Of a DNA stretch of 64,000 nucleotides, positions 48,961 to 64,000 are shown one piece after another. This stretch comes from Chlorocebus sabaeus (lineage: Eukaryota > Chordata > Mammalia > Primates > Cercopithecidae): NCBI RefSeq assembly GCF_047675955.1, contig NC_132912.1, positions 80,748,382 through 80,812,381 of the forward strand, given 5' to 3'. The translations under genes and the position numbers were made by a program. The notes below the pieces were generated by a model. The model was not told where the DNA came from and did no database searches. It saw nothing but the letters and a program-made list of their open reading frames with translations. The stretch's first letter is position 1; every line of letters begins with the position of its first letter.

Positions 48961-49208
48961 TGTTTGCTTCATTGAAATAGAACACTGTTGGGGTTCCCTC
49001 CCCAACTGCAAAGCCTCCCCCCAAATCAAATTTTCTTCTTTCCGTAAATCCTTAGAGTAACCAGTATTGTGGATTTGGTGTTTATCATCTTTTGTGCATG
49101 TTTTTATGTCTTAGTACATGTTTATTTATCTCCATTAGCCAGTATGTAGAGTTGTTTGGGAGCTTTTAAGAGTTGTTTATATAAATAGTAATATAACCTT
49201 TCTGACTT

Positions 49209-49274
49209 CTGTAAGAGACAAGCCCGGAAGAGTAACTCTAAGCCTGGAACTGTAAGGGACAAGCCCAGAAGAGT
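49209..49274. repeat. 25-bp imperfect direct repeat, 41-bp period
   Basis: CTGTAAGAGACAAGCCCGGA plus AGAGT at 49209-49233 recurs at 49250-49274 with two differences. It lies about 315 bp upstream of exon 4. Confidence 0.8.
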
Positions 49275-49588
49275 CCTGATATGACTACTACACCAAACTC
49301 CCCTAAAGACCTCTCTAAGGAGGACTTTCCAGATGCCTCGAATAAATGCTGAAACAAGGAATGCATTTCATGTACCAGACAACAATTAAGCATTAACATC
49401 CAAGAATGAAACTGTCTAGTTTTTTTCAAAGTTTAAGAACTAGAGGCACTTAATATGTTTGTGCCAGAAAATTGGCCACATGCTTGCAGTTTTCTCCAAG
49501 AAAAGGGGTCCTAATTGTTCAATCAAAAAATATATTAACAAAGTATAAGTGGCCTGACATTTTGGCAACACTTTTTTCCTTCCTTTAG

Positions 49589-49692
49589 TTGAGACGGGAG
49601 AAGATTGACCTTGAAAATACATTGGAACAAGAACAAGAAGCACTAGTTAATCGCCTCTGGAAAAGGATGGATAAGCTTGAAGCTGAAAAGCG
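49589..49692 (+). CDS. CCDC6: CCDC6 exon 4 (residues about 195-229)
   Basis: This 104-bp exon runs LRREKIDLEN to KLEAEK plus the first two bases of Arg229, after TTCCTTTAG. It encodes most of the shortened fourth repeat (residues 193-206, only 14 long) and most of the fifth full repeat starting EQEQEA at residue 207. Coiled coil continues throughout. The boundary runs phase 0 to phase 2, so skipping would shift the frame. The donor CG|GTTTGT lacks the usual A at +3 and the upstream AG, so it looks weak. An alternating GT/GC tract begins 30 bases downstream. A tail-to-start join with exon 5 gives CG+A, Arg, as in the known protein. Confidence 0.97.
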
Positions 49693-51701
<2,009 letters not shown>

Positions 51702-52433
51702 TAGCCTCTGGTTTCACTAGTTTTATGCCCGTAGAATTAATAACTTTACCAAATATAGGGTATTACCAATATTGAATTACCATTGAATATGCAATAATTA
51801 AATTCATATATTACTGATGCATGTTTACCTAAGTTTATTATCCTGGAATGGATTCTTTTTTTTTTTTTTTTTTTTGAGTGTTATAGTAGGGGAGAACAAA
51901 ACCATTTAGAAAACTTCCAGAAAATAATTCAAGTAATTTCAGCAACATCCAGGATCACAGGTAACATTTTAAATCTTCTCTGCCATGTTTATCTCTAGGA
52001 TTGTGCTGACAAAAATATTGCAGCAGACCTCAAAGCACTTTCAAAATATTAAGGCAGAGAGGCAGAGAGTAGGTTACCTTCCGTACTACTACATTCAACC
52101 TTAGCTGACATTTGTTCATGCTATTTGAAGAGTAAATGCTTTTGAAATGTATACTTAATATTTTGGGAGAGGCTAAGATGTTGAATTGAAAAATCAAAGG
52201 ACTAGATTTCTGAATACTTGATTAGGTCCCTGTGTAGTTTCTTGGGTCTCTCCTATTTGTTTGTTTTTGGCTGTTCAAATTTATTTTTTTGAACAGATAA
52301 TCCAGTGAAAGGTATGCAGTGAAAAAAATGTGTCTTCCTCTCATTCCTAGTCTCTAGCCAGCCTGTTCCCACAATTTATACATTTGTACTGTATTCTTCC
52401 AGATATATTTGTATGTAAACTTATTTATACAAA

Positions 52434-52708
52434 TACAGTTGACCCTTGAACAACACGGGTTTGAATTGTGCTAGTTTACTTATATTGTGGAATTTGTTTT
52501 TCAATAAATACAGTTGTCCATTCGTATCTGGAGGTTCTGCATCCAAAACCAAAGATGGATGGAAAATACAATATTCATGGGATGTCAAATCTGTAGGTGT
52601 GGAAAGCTGACTTTTCCTATCTGTGGGTTCCTCAGGGCTGACTGTGGGACCTGAGTATGCACACATATTGGTATACTTGGGAGTCACAGGTTCTGAGGGA
52701 CAGCTGTA
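52434..52708. mobile_element. MER8-like Tigger MITE with TA duplication
   Basis: The body is at 52436-52706: the left end CAGTTGACCCTTGAACAACA and the right end GAGGGACAGCTG are imperfect inverted copies, and TA flanks both. Internal ATCTGGAGGTTCTGCATCC and TATCTGTGGGTTCCTCAGGG fit MER8-type non-autonomous Tigger elements as I remember them. Confidence 0.8.
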
Positions 52709-52719
52709 GTAACACAATG

Positions 52720-53005
52720 AACACACTCCTTTTTACACCTTTCTTTTTTCGCTTACTATGCATTGTAGTTTCTCCCCTGCCGATACATACAAAGCTGCCT
52801 TCATCCCTTATTTAAAGGCTGCATAGTGTTTGATTGTATGGATATGCCATAATTCAACTAGTTCCATACCAGTGGCCCTTTTTTGGTTGCTATGCTACAA
52901 CCACAATGAACATTTCTGTACACACGTTTGATACCTGTGCAAGAACACCTTCAGGATGGATTCCAGAAAGTGGATTTGTTGGGCCACATGGAATATGCGT
53001 TTTAA
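52720..53005 (-). repeat. L1M-type 3' fragment, antisense (tentative)
   Basis: GGCTGCATAGTGTTTGATTGTATGGATATGCC, TTTTTTGGTTGCTATGC, CAATGAACATTTCTGTACACACG and AGTGGATTTGTTGGGCC have the order of a reversed old L1 3' region. Confidence 0.6.
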
Positions 53006-53009
53006 AAAG

Positions 53010-53690
53010 TTCAGTGGTTCTTACTTTTGTTTTCGTCTCTGAAGTTCCTTACAAATTCCTGTGCTGTGGAGCATCTGGGATGGTGCATCAGCATCATCCT
53101 TGGAGCCTTTGAGAAATATGGTGTGGTACTTGTTATTTCTGCTATTAGAAATTACCACAAACCTAGAGGCTCAAAACAATACAAACTTACCATCTTACAG
53201 TTCTAAGATGGGACTCACTAGGCTAAAATCAGGGTGTCATCAGGGCAGCCATCCTTCTGGAGGTTGTTGGGGAGCCTGTTTCCTCGCCTTTTCCAGCTCT
53301 AGAGGCTGCCTGGATTCCCTGGCTCGTGGCCCCTTCCTTGCAGTCATACCACCCCACCTCTGCCTCTGTTGTTACATCTTCTTTTCACTCTGATTCCCCT
53401 GCCTCCCTTTATTAGGATCCTTGTGGTTATGTTGGGCCCACTCTGATAATCTAGGATAATCTACCCATCTGAAGCACCTTAACTTAATCACTTCTGTGAA
53501 GGCCCTTCTGTGTCAAGTGAGGTTAGTAGCATTTATAGGTTTTGGGGATTAGCATGTGGACATCTTTAGAGAATCACGATTCTAGCACCATGCAGGTTTC
53601 TGGGCTTACTCCATGGAGTGAAAAAGGGGCATATTAAAAAAATATATATAAGTAATCCTGATGTGAACCTCAGGTTGATAATTACTATGT
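53010..53690. repeat. MER5-like relic split by an MLT1-like LTR
   Basis: CAGTGGTTCTTACTTTTG...CATCAGCATCATCCTTGGAGCC (53012-53110) and AATCCTGATGTGAACCTCAGG (53653-53675) look like two halves of a MER5-type hAT element. Between them, 53115-53590 reads as an antisense MLT1-like MaLR LTR: AATTACCACAAACCTAGAGGC, TTCTGGAGGTTGTTGGGGAGCC, GTTGGGCCCACTCTGATAATC and ACTTAATCACTTCTGTGAAGG. Limits are approximate. Confidence 0.65.
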
Positions 53691-54448
53691 GTGTTCATTC
53701 AGTGAAAATCAAATGAGATATATCAAATAGTTACAAAATATTAATTATTTTAAGTTTTTTGAGTTTTTACCATGTGAGTACACAAATATCTTTCAGCACC
53801 TTCCTGAACTCTTTCCAGTGCTGTCAGTTTGCATTTTTCCTCCTCATTTATACTGCTCCATTGTGCCCCTCGCAAAAATTTTAGAAGGAATTTGGGGAGA
53901 ATTTATGCTTACTACTGTCTCCATACTGCACTGTTTAGCCTCTGAAGAGACTGCAGATACTAACAGAGGCATTTGTAAGTGCTATTTCCGATTTTGTGAG
54001 GACAAAGAAAGCTAAACTAAAGAAGCAGCAGTGGCACTTAGCTGCTTGCAGTGATTGGATTGGGCCTAAAGGATGTGTTACTGACTTTTCATCATCCATT
54101 CCTTGCATTCTCCTTAGGTTAGATGACCTGAGCCTCTTTTGGATGCAGCTGTGGGGGGTGGCTCCTCATCCTCCAAGCCTGACTGTATCTGAACTTGAAT
54201 GTCTCTCTCGACAGTTCTCAGTAATGTTTGAATGTTGGCATCTCCTGGCCAGCTTTTGATAGACCAGTGGCTAGGACTTATCCTTGGAATTCTGACTTAA
54301 TGGGCTTGGGGTATGGTCTGGGCACTGGTATTTCCTAACCATGAACTTGAAAGGGAATGCAAGCCATGCAGACCTTTGGATCATTTGGGAGCCACCTCTT
54401 TGGAATCTTTGTGGAAGTCATCCTCAGTTCACACCATCTTTGACTAAA

Positions 54449-54653
54449 TAGAGTAAATCCTTACTTCACATCATCCTTGGGTTCTTGGAAACTGAGACTT
54501 TAAGTGAAACAACTTACTGTATAACCAAACCAATTTTACCATAGGCTAACTGATACAAAGAAGAGTTAAGTTCCTGTGCCATACATATGCTGTTTCACTT
54601 AAAGTCACAGTTTCTAAGGATCTGTGGATGATGTTAAGTGAGGGCCTACTATA
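54449..54653. mobile_element. Foldback MITE of the same Tigger-type family
   Basis: The body is at 54451-54651, TA on both sides. The left arm GAGTAAATCCTTACTTCACA...TTTAAGTGAAAC and right arm GTTTCACTTAAAGTCACAG...TAAGTGAGGGCCTACTA are inverted copies of each other. Both match the terminus of the 45092 element, so this is a short internal-deletion derivative. Confidence 0.82.
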
Positions 54654-56835
54654 TTGGGAGATGGCTGTAGACCTGGGGAGATATAAGCTGTGGCCCCTAA
54701 GTACTAGGGAGCTCTGTGTGCAAAAAGAAGGAGGAAGACTCATAGGAACAGATCCAGTCAGGTGATGCTGTGTGCCAGCAGGGGGCAGCCAAGGAATGCT
54801 CTGGTGACAACCTTCTGTGTATGAGTCTGTGACACCAAGAGGTGTTGGGCCTGGTGCCTTCTCTGTGCCTCTGTCTTCTAGGTCAATTGCTGAGCTGCCA
54901 GGAAGTCTTCCCAGCCAGTCACTGCAGGGGACATTCTTACCTATAGATATATTGTTTAAGGATCCCCCTGCTGAGTTCCCAACGCCCCCACCCCTGGCCA
55001 CCCCAGTGCTAAAGGATTGCCATTTTCTTTGAAAGACAGTGTTCTCTGGTTATTGTTCTTGGAGCCTCACTAATCGTTAATTCTGCAAAGGATTCCATGG
55101 CAGTCTCCAGCACCTTTCCTGTAAAAGGCATTATAAGATTCCTATTATGGAAAAGAAAGTCAGCGTGCTCTGACAGTCACCCTTCTAGTTCTAGAAACAG
55201 CAAATACTCCAAGGGGTCAATCTTTTGTTTCCTGTAGAGCTAAGTGAAAAATTCTGCATGCTTACGTATTTGGGATGAAATAATTTAGTCGTTTATATTA
55301 AAAGTGTACTTTGTAAATATTTTCCCAGCATGCCTTCAATTAAAGAGATTTTTGCGTCTGGATTAGACAGCAGGGTTTCTGGCTGTGTTGAAACAGCCAA
55401 GGGATTTAGTGTTTAGTGCACGTAATAGTGTTTAATAATTTTGATATTTTTATTTGAATTTCTAAAATAAGGATATTCAAGAGCTTTTGTATATTCTGTA
55501 ATGATGCTGTCTTGGAAACCATTGAATACTTATCAGAAGTATTTATTGGCTAAAATGTCAGACTTTTGTAGAGTTGCTTAAAACTAAAACTAATTTGATG
55601 GGCATTGAGAGTTGAAATAGAGTCAGTCTGTGGGAGAAAAATGCTCAATGTGGCATACAGCTCCTTCCTTCTTCCCTAAATTTGGACTGAACTGACAATA
55701 TGGAACAGCAGCCTACAGGAAACTCTCTTAGATGTGCTTATGGCCACTCTGAATTTGTAACTGCTTTTCAGAAAATATAAGTATATGGAGATTTTACTTT
55801 TCCCAAGTTCATTGACAAAGACAAGGAAAAGCAATGAAGTAAGAAGATGGGTAGACCCCACATTTTGTATTAGATAATTCTGGTTACTTGGTAGCAGATT
55901 CTGCGTGAGATAAACCATAAAGGAATGGGGGCGGCGGGGAGGTTGTCAGAAGAGGAAGGAAGACGTGTTTTTCTTTTTTTGGAAGGTTGCGGAGTATGGC
56001 ACAGAATCCTGTGAAGAATAACCTCAGAAGGACAAGAGTTTTGATGGCTCCAGGGAACTTAGCTGGAGGAGACCCTGGATCCCCATAAAGATGTCAGTTC
56101 CCCATTTCAGATTCCTGGGAGAGGTAGTCTGAGTGGCTCAGCCTGGGTCCAACATCTAGTCCCGGCGCTAGTCAGCTCTGTCCTGGGAGATGGGTGTTGT
56201 AGCAGAGACCTGGATTTGTGGGGGAGCTCCTGAGGAAAGGGTATTTGTCATAAGCAAGATGCCATCCCAAGAGGTGCCAGCTATATACAGGTCTTCACCT
56301 GCCCTCTGTCGTAGCATGTGCGTGAGACAGGGTGACAGACAGCCACACACATACCACAAATTAGACTTGGAAATATGAATCTGAAGTTTCCTGGTTTACT
56401 ATGTCAATGTCTATTCTCATGAAAAGAATGTTAACTGTTATCACATGTGTCTTGTACAGTGGTTCTTGGTGTGCCACCACCACTGTGCACAGCGGGGATG
56501 CCAACAGGTGTCACAGGCTCCCCTAGACAGCGCGCTGTGTCTGGAGTTGAGAGGCAGCCAAATTGAGGTCTGCCCATGGGCAGAATCTGGGCCTCCCTCC
56601 TTTGCCAGCTCCAGCAATGTAGAGAAGAGCTCTGGTAGTGGCTACTTGTAGACTCAGCTACAATTCCACCATTTCCTCGTCTACTTAAAGCACTTTAGAA
56701 AGCAAATGAGTGGGAGTGACGATGCCTAACCTGCCAACACTGCCTTTTATATTTTTTTCTAAATGCAAATCATTGGTAAACTTTTATACTTGAGATAAAC
56801 TTTAAATCCATATCTCATCTATGTGCAGGAGAATG

Positions 56836-57164
56836 AGAAAGACCATCTTTTTTGTTTCTTTGTTTTTTGAGACAGAGTCTTGCTATGTCGCCCAGGCTGA
56901 AGTGCAGTGGCTCAGTATTGGCTCACTGCAACCTCCACCTCCCGAGTTCAAGGAGTTTTCCTGCCTCAGCCTCCCAAATAGCTGGGATTACAGGTGCCTG
57001 CCACCACGTCTGGCTAATTTTTGTATTTTTAGTAGAGACTGAGTTTCACCATGTTAGCCAGGCTGGTGTCGAACTCCTGACATCAGGTGATCCACCTTCC
57101 TCAGCCTCCCCAAGTGCCAGGATTACAAGTGTGAGCCACCATACCCGACCAGAAAGACCATCTT
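56836..57164 (-). mobile_element. Alu, antisense, 123 bp upstream of exon 6
   Basis: The body is at 56850-57150. AGAAAGACCATCTT is perfectly duplicated at 56836-56849 and 57151-57164. TTTTTTGAGACAGAGTCTTGC to GTGAGCCACCATACCCGACC. It is a complete dimer with an intact T-rich stretch in the sense of the gene. Confidence 0.96.
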
Positions 57165-57273
57165 GTAACAATTCCCTCTGTCTATGGCATAGGGGCTGAA
57201 CTGAAGTCTCCTTTTTTCAGATTTGGATTTGATTGCATGAAACATGGTTTAATTGAAAACTCTGACTTTTCAG

Positions 57274-57430
57274 ATTCAGAGAAAATGGCACAGTATCTGG
57301 AGGAGGAACGTCACATGAGGGAAGAGAACTTGAGGCTGCAGAGGAAGCTGCAGAGGGAGATGGAGAGAAGAGAAGCCCTCTGTCGACAGCTCTCCGAGAG
57401 TGAGTCCAGCTTAGAAATGGATGACGAAAG
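57274..57430 (+). CDS. CCDC6: CCDC6 exon 6 (residues about 283-335)
   Basis: A 157-bp exon: two bases completing His283, then SEKMAQYLEEERHMREENLR to SESESSLEMDDE and two bases of Arg335. It is bounded by CTTTTCAG and GTGTGTGC. It encodes the end of the second coiled coil, exceptionally rich in Arg and Glu (EREMERREAL-like charge pairs), then a Ser/acidic patch (SESESSLEMDDE) with the look of CK2 sites; Ser323 and Ser325 are known phosphosites. The phase is 1 to 2. The upstream ORF start at 57237 is an accident of open intron sequence and not a real start. Confidence 0.97.
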
Positions 57431-59982
<2,552 letters not shown>

Positions 59983-60319
59983 TAGGCAACTGTGACTATG
60001 CTCCCTTCTAGTGTATAAAAATCTTGGAAACAGATAATAATCATGTCTTTTTCAAAAACATCAAAATTTCATCACTCTCAAGGCTAAGAGTCTGAAAATT
60101 TTGAGCATAAATGCTATAGTGTCAGCTGGTGTTTCTCTTCTTTTTTTTTTTTAATCTAAAAGGAATTTGACTTTTTTTTTAATCTAAAAGGAATCTAAAA
60201 CACCTTTTTAAAATGAAGAATGTCTTTGACTATGATTTTCAGTGCTGATGGGTAGACAAAAATCCTTAGGTAGATTTCCAAGATGCATCATAGCACACCT
60301 TTTATGGGTTCTTTTACAG

Positions 60320-60490
60320 TATTCCACATACATTAATCTAATTTTTATCCTCAGAATAATTAATGTAGGCATCATGTTCCCCATGTTAAAATGAGGAACC
60401 AGCAATTCAGAGGGTCACTACTGGTTACACAGCCAGGAAGGGGCAAGGCAGGGCCTGTCTGTTTACAAAGCCTGTGTGTTCTTTCTAGCA
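60320..60490 (-). repeat. MIR, antisense
   Basis: CATTAATCTAATTTTTATCCTCAG, CCATGTTAAAATGAGGAACC, GGTTACACAGCCAGGAAGGGGC and AAAGCCTGTGTGTTCTTTC follow the reversed MIR order. Confidence 0.7.
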
Positions 60491-62779
60491 TGAGCTGCCT
60501 CCTGATATTTCCACTGATTGGTGAGTGGGACCTGGCCCTAGTAGGCAGGCTGCAGAAGAGGGAACGAACTTCTGTCAGGCAGCCTGCTTCTGGCTTTGCC
60601 CTCACAGCCCCTTTCCCTCAAAGGCTTGCTTGTCTCCGTCTGACCCCAGAAACTCTTTCCTGAGCTCTGTGGCTCAGTACCAGCACAGCGTGGGGCTCTC
60701 AGGCCAGGAAGGCAAGTAACTGATCCAGTGAGAGAGAAAGAGGAAGCAGAGGGTGGTGGAGTGGGTGGCCAGTGGAATAAGGGGAGAAAAGAAAAGGTGA
60801 TGGGCCAAAGAATCGCGTCAAAATAATGAGACTGATTTTCTTTGGCTTGCTGGTAAGCAGATTTTCAACGGAGTTGGGAGAAAAGTGTGGAGGGAAGGGT
60901 GACAGAGGCAGAGTTTTGCAGTAGAATAGAGTAGGGTGACTGCTTTGAAGGATGGCAGCATAAAGTTTTTATAAAGTGAAACAGCTTTGCATCACGATAA
61001 CAAAAGTTCACAGCACTGTGCTGCCGTTAACTTTTTTTTTTTTTTTTTTTTTTAAAGACGAGGCAATCAAAAGATAAAAGTCAAAAGTCTAGTACAAAGG
61101 GAGGCCACCTTTGTACCGATGGGCCAGTGTACTCTCTGGTGTCAGGCAGGGCTAAAGATGCTGATTGCAAAGCAGAAGGACTTTCTATTAGAGATCAGTG
61201 GCACGATCATCACAACTTGTTCTTGCCAAAAGGATGTTCCCAAACCTGTTTCTTCCACCCTCCAGTGCCATTAAATCTCTCTTCAGAAGCTTCTCTTCTA
61301 GCTGCCTCTCAGTTTTCCCAAAATAGCACTTGGGTTTCATTACCATGATAAAGGTCTTTTTGGCCTTTTGATTTATTGATGTAAAAGGAAGTCATGAGTC
61401 AGGAAGAAGTAAAATGGAGGATTCTTTCATTATTTTGTGATAGTGATGCTGATTCATATTAAATATAATTTAATACCGTGTTTGATTTATTTAAACCTAA
61501 AGCCTTTGAGGCATGTAATTTCCGATTGATTAAAAAGATTGTTGCAATCGTTGAGAAAAGAAAAAGAACAAATGTCAGACCATGGTTAGGAATATTCCTT
61601 TTATTTTAACAAAGATTCTTCAGAAAAATCTTACTCTATTTACGTAATTTTTACTTTCACTGTTCCTGTACCTACATCAAGTGTGAGGCTTGCTTGGATA
61701 GGTAAGCTATTTGACTTTTCTTAAACTATGTCATAAGTAACACCTAGATGTTTTCCTTACAGCTAGCCTAAATGAGAATATTTTTATCCTGTTTTAAATT
61801 CTATAACATCACCAAAGGAGATTTTATCTATTTGGCAGCAGAATTACTCTATTCTGATCTAGTACATTGTAGTGCTATACATAGTAGTAGTAGATCACCA
61901 AAATCTGAATATTCCAGTTTTCTTTTCACATTAGTTTTTATTGGAAACATTTGTGGCTCTGAGTATTAAGAATATCTAATCACTTCCTTAGTGGAAATAC
62001 GCTGTTTGAATAGCATTCATTTCCATTTTAAACATATTGGCTCTGAATTTTCCTCCCTTTCTGGTTGACATTGGAAATCTCGTGTTTTCACTAACTTGTT
62101 GAAGTATTGGAAATTACATATTGAAAATGTACTTGAAAATATGTAGCCTAAAACTAAGAAAGAGTATCATCTTTATTATATTTGGACTGCTTTTATGCAT
62201 TATATATAAGAAGAGTGTTATCTTTTCAGGTTGTCCATCATTTTATGCAGTGTAATAAAGGACATTCTCAGCTGTTTTGATGTGTCTGAATTAAGGATAG
62301 GCGATAATGAGATCTAAAAAATAGGTCTGCACCGTCATAGCAATGAACATACCCCACAGATAATGGTTTCGAATTCCTTTCGCCAATTGAAAGAACTAGA
62401 GCTATTTGGAGAAATGAATATTTCTAGAGCTGGGGCACATAATGTATGAGATGAGCTGGGTGAGATATCTTGTAGTGCAAAAGAGTAAAGAAGTGCCCAG
62501 AAAACAAAGTGATGAGGGTATGTCAGAGGGATATAGGAGCTCCCAGACACCAAAACTGAAACAATTTGAGCAGTATTAATTACTATATTATAACATTATT
62601 TAACATAATAAAATATAATTCAAACATCAAACAAATATCCAAAGACCATACTGATATGAATAAATGACGAAATAAATAAACAAGGGAGAAGACACAGATC
62701 CTCACGGAGAGCATTCCAGATAATATATGTAGATATTCCATCCTCAAGGAGGTGGAAATAACTCTACTCCTTAAATGTG

Positions 62780-63060
62780 GGCTATGCAACTGTGAGGTCA
62801 AGTATAAGATGAAAACCTGGCAAAGGAGATTAGGAAGTTGCTACCAGAAAAGTGGAAAGAAAATTGATATATGATGTCACTGAGGTCAAGGCAAAGAATT
62901 TCACCAAGAAGGGATTGTTCAGCTGCAAGGTCAAGTAAAATTAGGAGTGGAGATCTGTGATGGCGACTGGCAGCACAGAACTCACCGCTGACCTTAGCTA
63001 GAGCAGTTTGTGATGGAGTGGTAGGGACAGAAGCCAGATCAGATAGAGTTAAAGAGGATA
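62780..63060 (+). repeat. Unnamed ancient mammalian repeat, 3' part
   Basis: GCTGCAAGGTCAAGTAAAATTAGGAG, ACCTTAGCTAGAGCAGTTTGTGATGGAGTGGTAGGGACAGAAGCC is the region I remember as lying downstream of the segments at 21961 and 24780 in the same family. Confidence 0.5.
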
Positions 63061-63201
63061 TTGTATCTAAATTGTTTGAATTTTAACAAGGAAGATGTTT
63101 TCATATATAACTTGTATGTGTCAAATAGGAAGAAAAGGTGCCTGCCTTTAATTTGTTTCCACAATTTTTTTTTTCTTTAGCAAAGATATATTAAAAATTG
63201 G

Positions 63202-63500
63202 GGGCTGGGCGCAGTGGCTAACGCCTGTAATCCCAGCACTTTGGGAGGCCGAGGCAGGCAGATCACAAGGTCAGGAGATTGAGACCATCCTGGCTAACAC
63301 GGTGAAATCCTGTCTCTACTAAAAATACAAAAAATTAGCTGGGTATGGTGGCAGGTGCCTGTAGTCCCAGCTACTCGGGAGGCTGAGGCAGGAGAATGGC
63401 GTGAACCCTGGAGGCAGAGCTTGCAGTGAGCCGAGGTCGCGCCACTGCACTCCAGCCTGGGCAAAAGAGTGAGACTCCGTCTAAAAACAAAAAAAAAAAC
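63202..63500 (+). mobile_element. AluY, sense
   Basis: GGCTGGGCGCAGTGGCTAACGCC to GACTCCGTCTAAAAAC plus A tail. It has TGGCGTGAACCC and GAGGTCGCGCCACTGC, the general AluY form and not the monkey-specific one. A(A/C)TTGGGG flanks both ends. It is the first sense Alu downstream of exon 7. Confidence 0.94.
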
Positions 63501-64000
63501 TTGGGGCAGTCAGAAGGGTATAATAAACCAGAAATAAAATCCAGAATTCTTTCATCCAAAGGCAATGTTAATGTTTTAGTGTTTTCAGGTGTCTCCTATC
63601 CTACCCATTGCAATTTTCCTTTAGGTAGTTGGTTCCATACATATTATGAAATGCTTTTGTATCTTGTTTTATATTGCTTAATGTGTTTTCTCAGTCATGA
63701 GTCGCTTTTAATTAATCATTTTTTAAATTTGCGGTCTTGACAATGAAATAAATCTTAGAATTTTGGCTTTTGTTAATACATTTCCGTATCAAAGCAAAAG
63801 AAGTTTATTCCAGCAAAGACTTGATGTAAAACCATAGGACTATACTTAGTAAGCTGGTGTTTGTGGTTTGGCAATTTCAACTTAGGTTTTGGTGGGGAGG
63901 GGTTATCCTTTATTGTATTCCTGGGTCAGAGGGTGAAGATGCATGATAATTAGAACTTAAGGAAAAACAAAAATCAATAGTACATGGTTTCCAACCTCTA

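Larger units (their letters stand above)
30843..49588 (+). other. CCDC6: CCDC6 intron 3
   Basis: The intron is 18.7 kb, from GTAAGCAC to TCCTTTAG. Nothing recognised in 30843-31330, 31445-33110, 34020-34690, 35489-36410, 37525-38515, 38930-41120, 41460-43290, 43515-44590, 45920-46520 and 48965-49200. The rest is repeats annotated separately. There is no RNA gene or convincing exon. Confidence 0.93.

Noticed and set aside
54546..55001. 151-residue - strand ORF
   Set aside because: It overlaps the foldback MITE at its end and otherwise unique intron; the composition is not protein-like and no exon signals or poly-A relic support a gene.

Overview
The window is a 64-kb stretch of primate nuclear DNA from the middle of one protein-coding gene, CCDC6 (H4, the 5' partner in RET/PTC1), transcribed left to right. 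Six short exons (150, 129, 104, 161, 157 and 101 bp) with matching GT/AG boundaries and phases encode CCDC6 residues about 102 to 369. By the known nine-exon structure they are exons 2 to 7. Exon 1 (first 101 residues) lies upstream; exons 8 and 9 (proline-rich C-terminus) lie downstream. I found no promoter, gene end, second gene, RNA gene or operon-like system; over 98% of the window is intron.

Organism: dense Alu elements mean a primate. One young Alu at 44607-44894 has substitutions I recognise from the AluYR subfamilies of Old World monkeys (TCAAGCC start, CTAAAAAATAC, CTAGCCGGGCGAGG, GTAAACCC, GATCCGGCCACTGC). The source is therefore more likely a macaque, baboon or vervet relative than a human. 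The encoded protein matches human CCDC6 as I remember it.

Layout: 1-11765 end of intron 1 (old L1 remnants, Alus, three microsatellite or simple tracts); 11766-11915 exon 2; 11916-30713 intron 2 (18.8 kb: L1 ORF2 remnants pierced by Alus, MIRs, an unnamed repeat family); 30714-30842 exon 3; 30843-49588 intron 3 (18.7 kb: L1 with an inverted 5' part, solo MaLR LTR, full-length Tigger-type transposon, monkey-type AluY); 49589-49692 exon 4; 49693-51535 intron 4 with a (GT)n(GC)n tract close to the donor; 51536-51696 exon 5; 51697-57273 intron 5 (three DNA-transposon relics, an MLT1-like LTR, antisense Alu near exon 6); 57274-57430 exon 6; 57431-59831 repeat-poor intron 6; 59832-59932 exon 7; 59933-64000 start of intron 7.

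The exons together encode most of the long coiled coil, including an array of 29-residue repeats, then a stretch of Ser-Pro/Thr-Pro sites. The most notable non-coding structures are a 29-bp imperfect hairpin in intron 3, the alternating purine-pyrimidine tract beside a weak exon 4 donor, a twin-primed L1, an Alu with an 84-bp internal tandem duplication, and TA-flanked Tigger-type elements of one family. I did not find a previously undescribed biological system. Family names and residue numbers rest on memory, not on a search.
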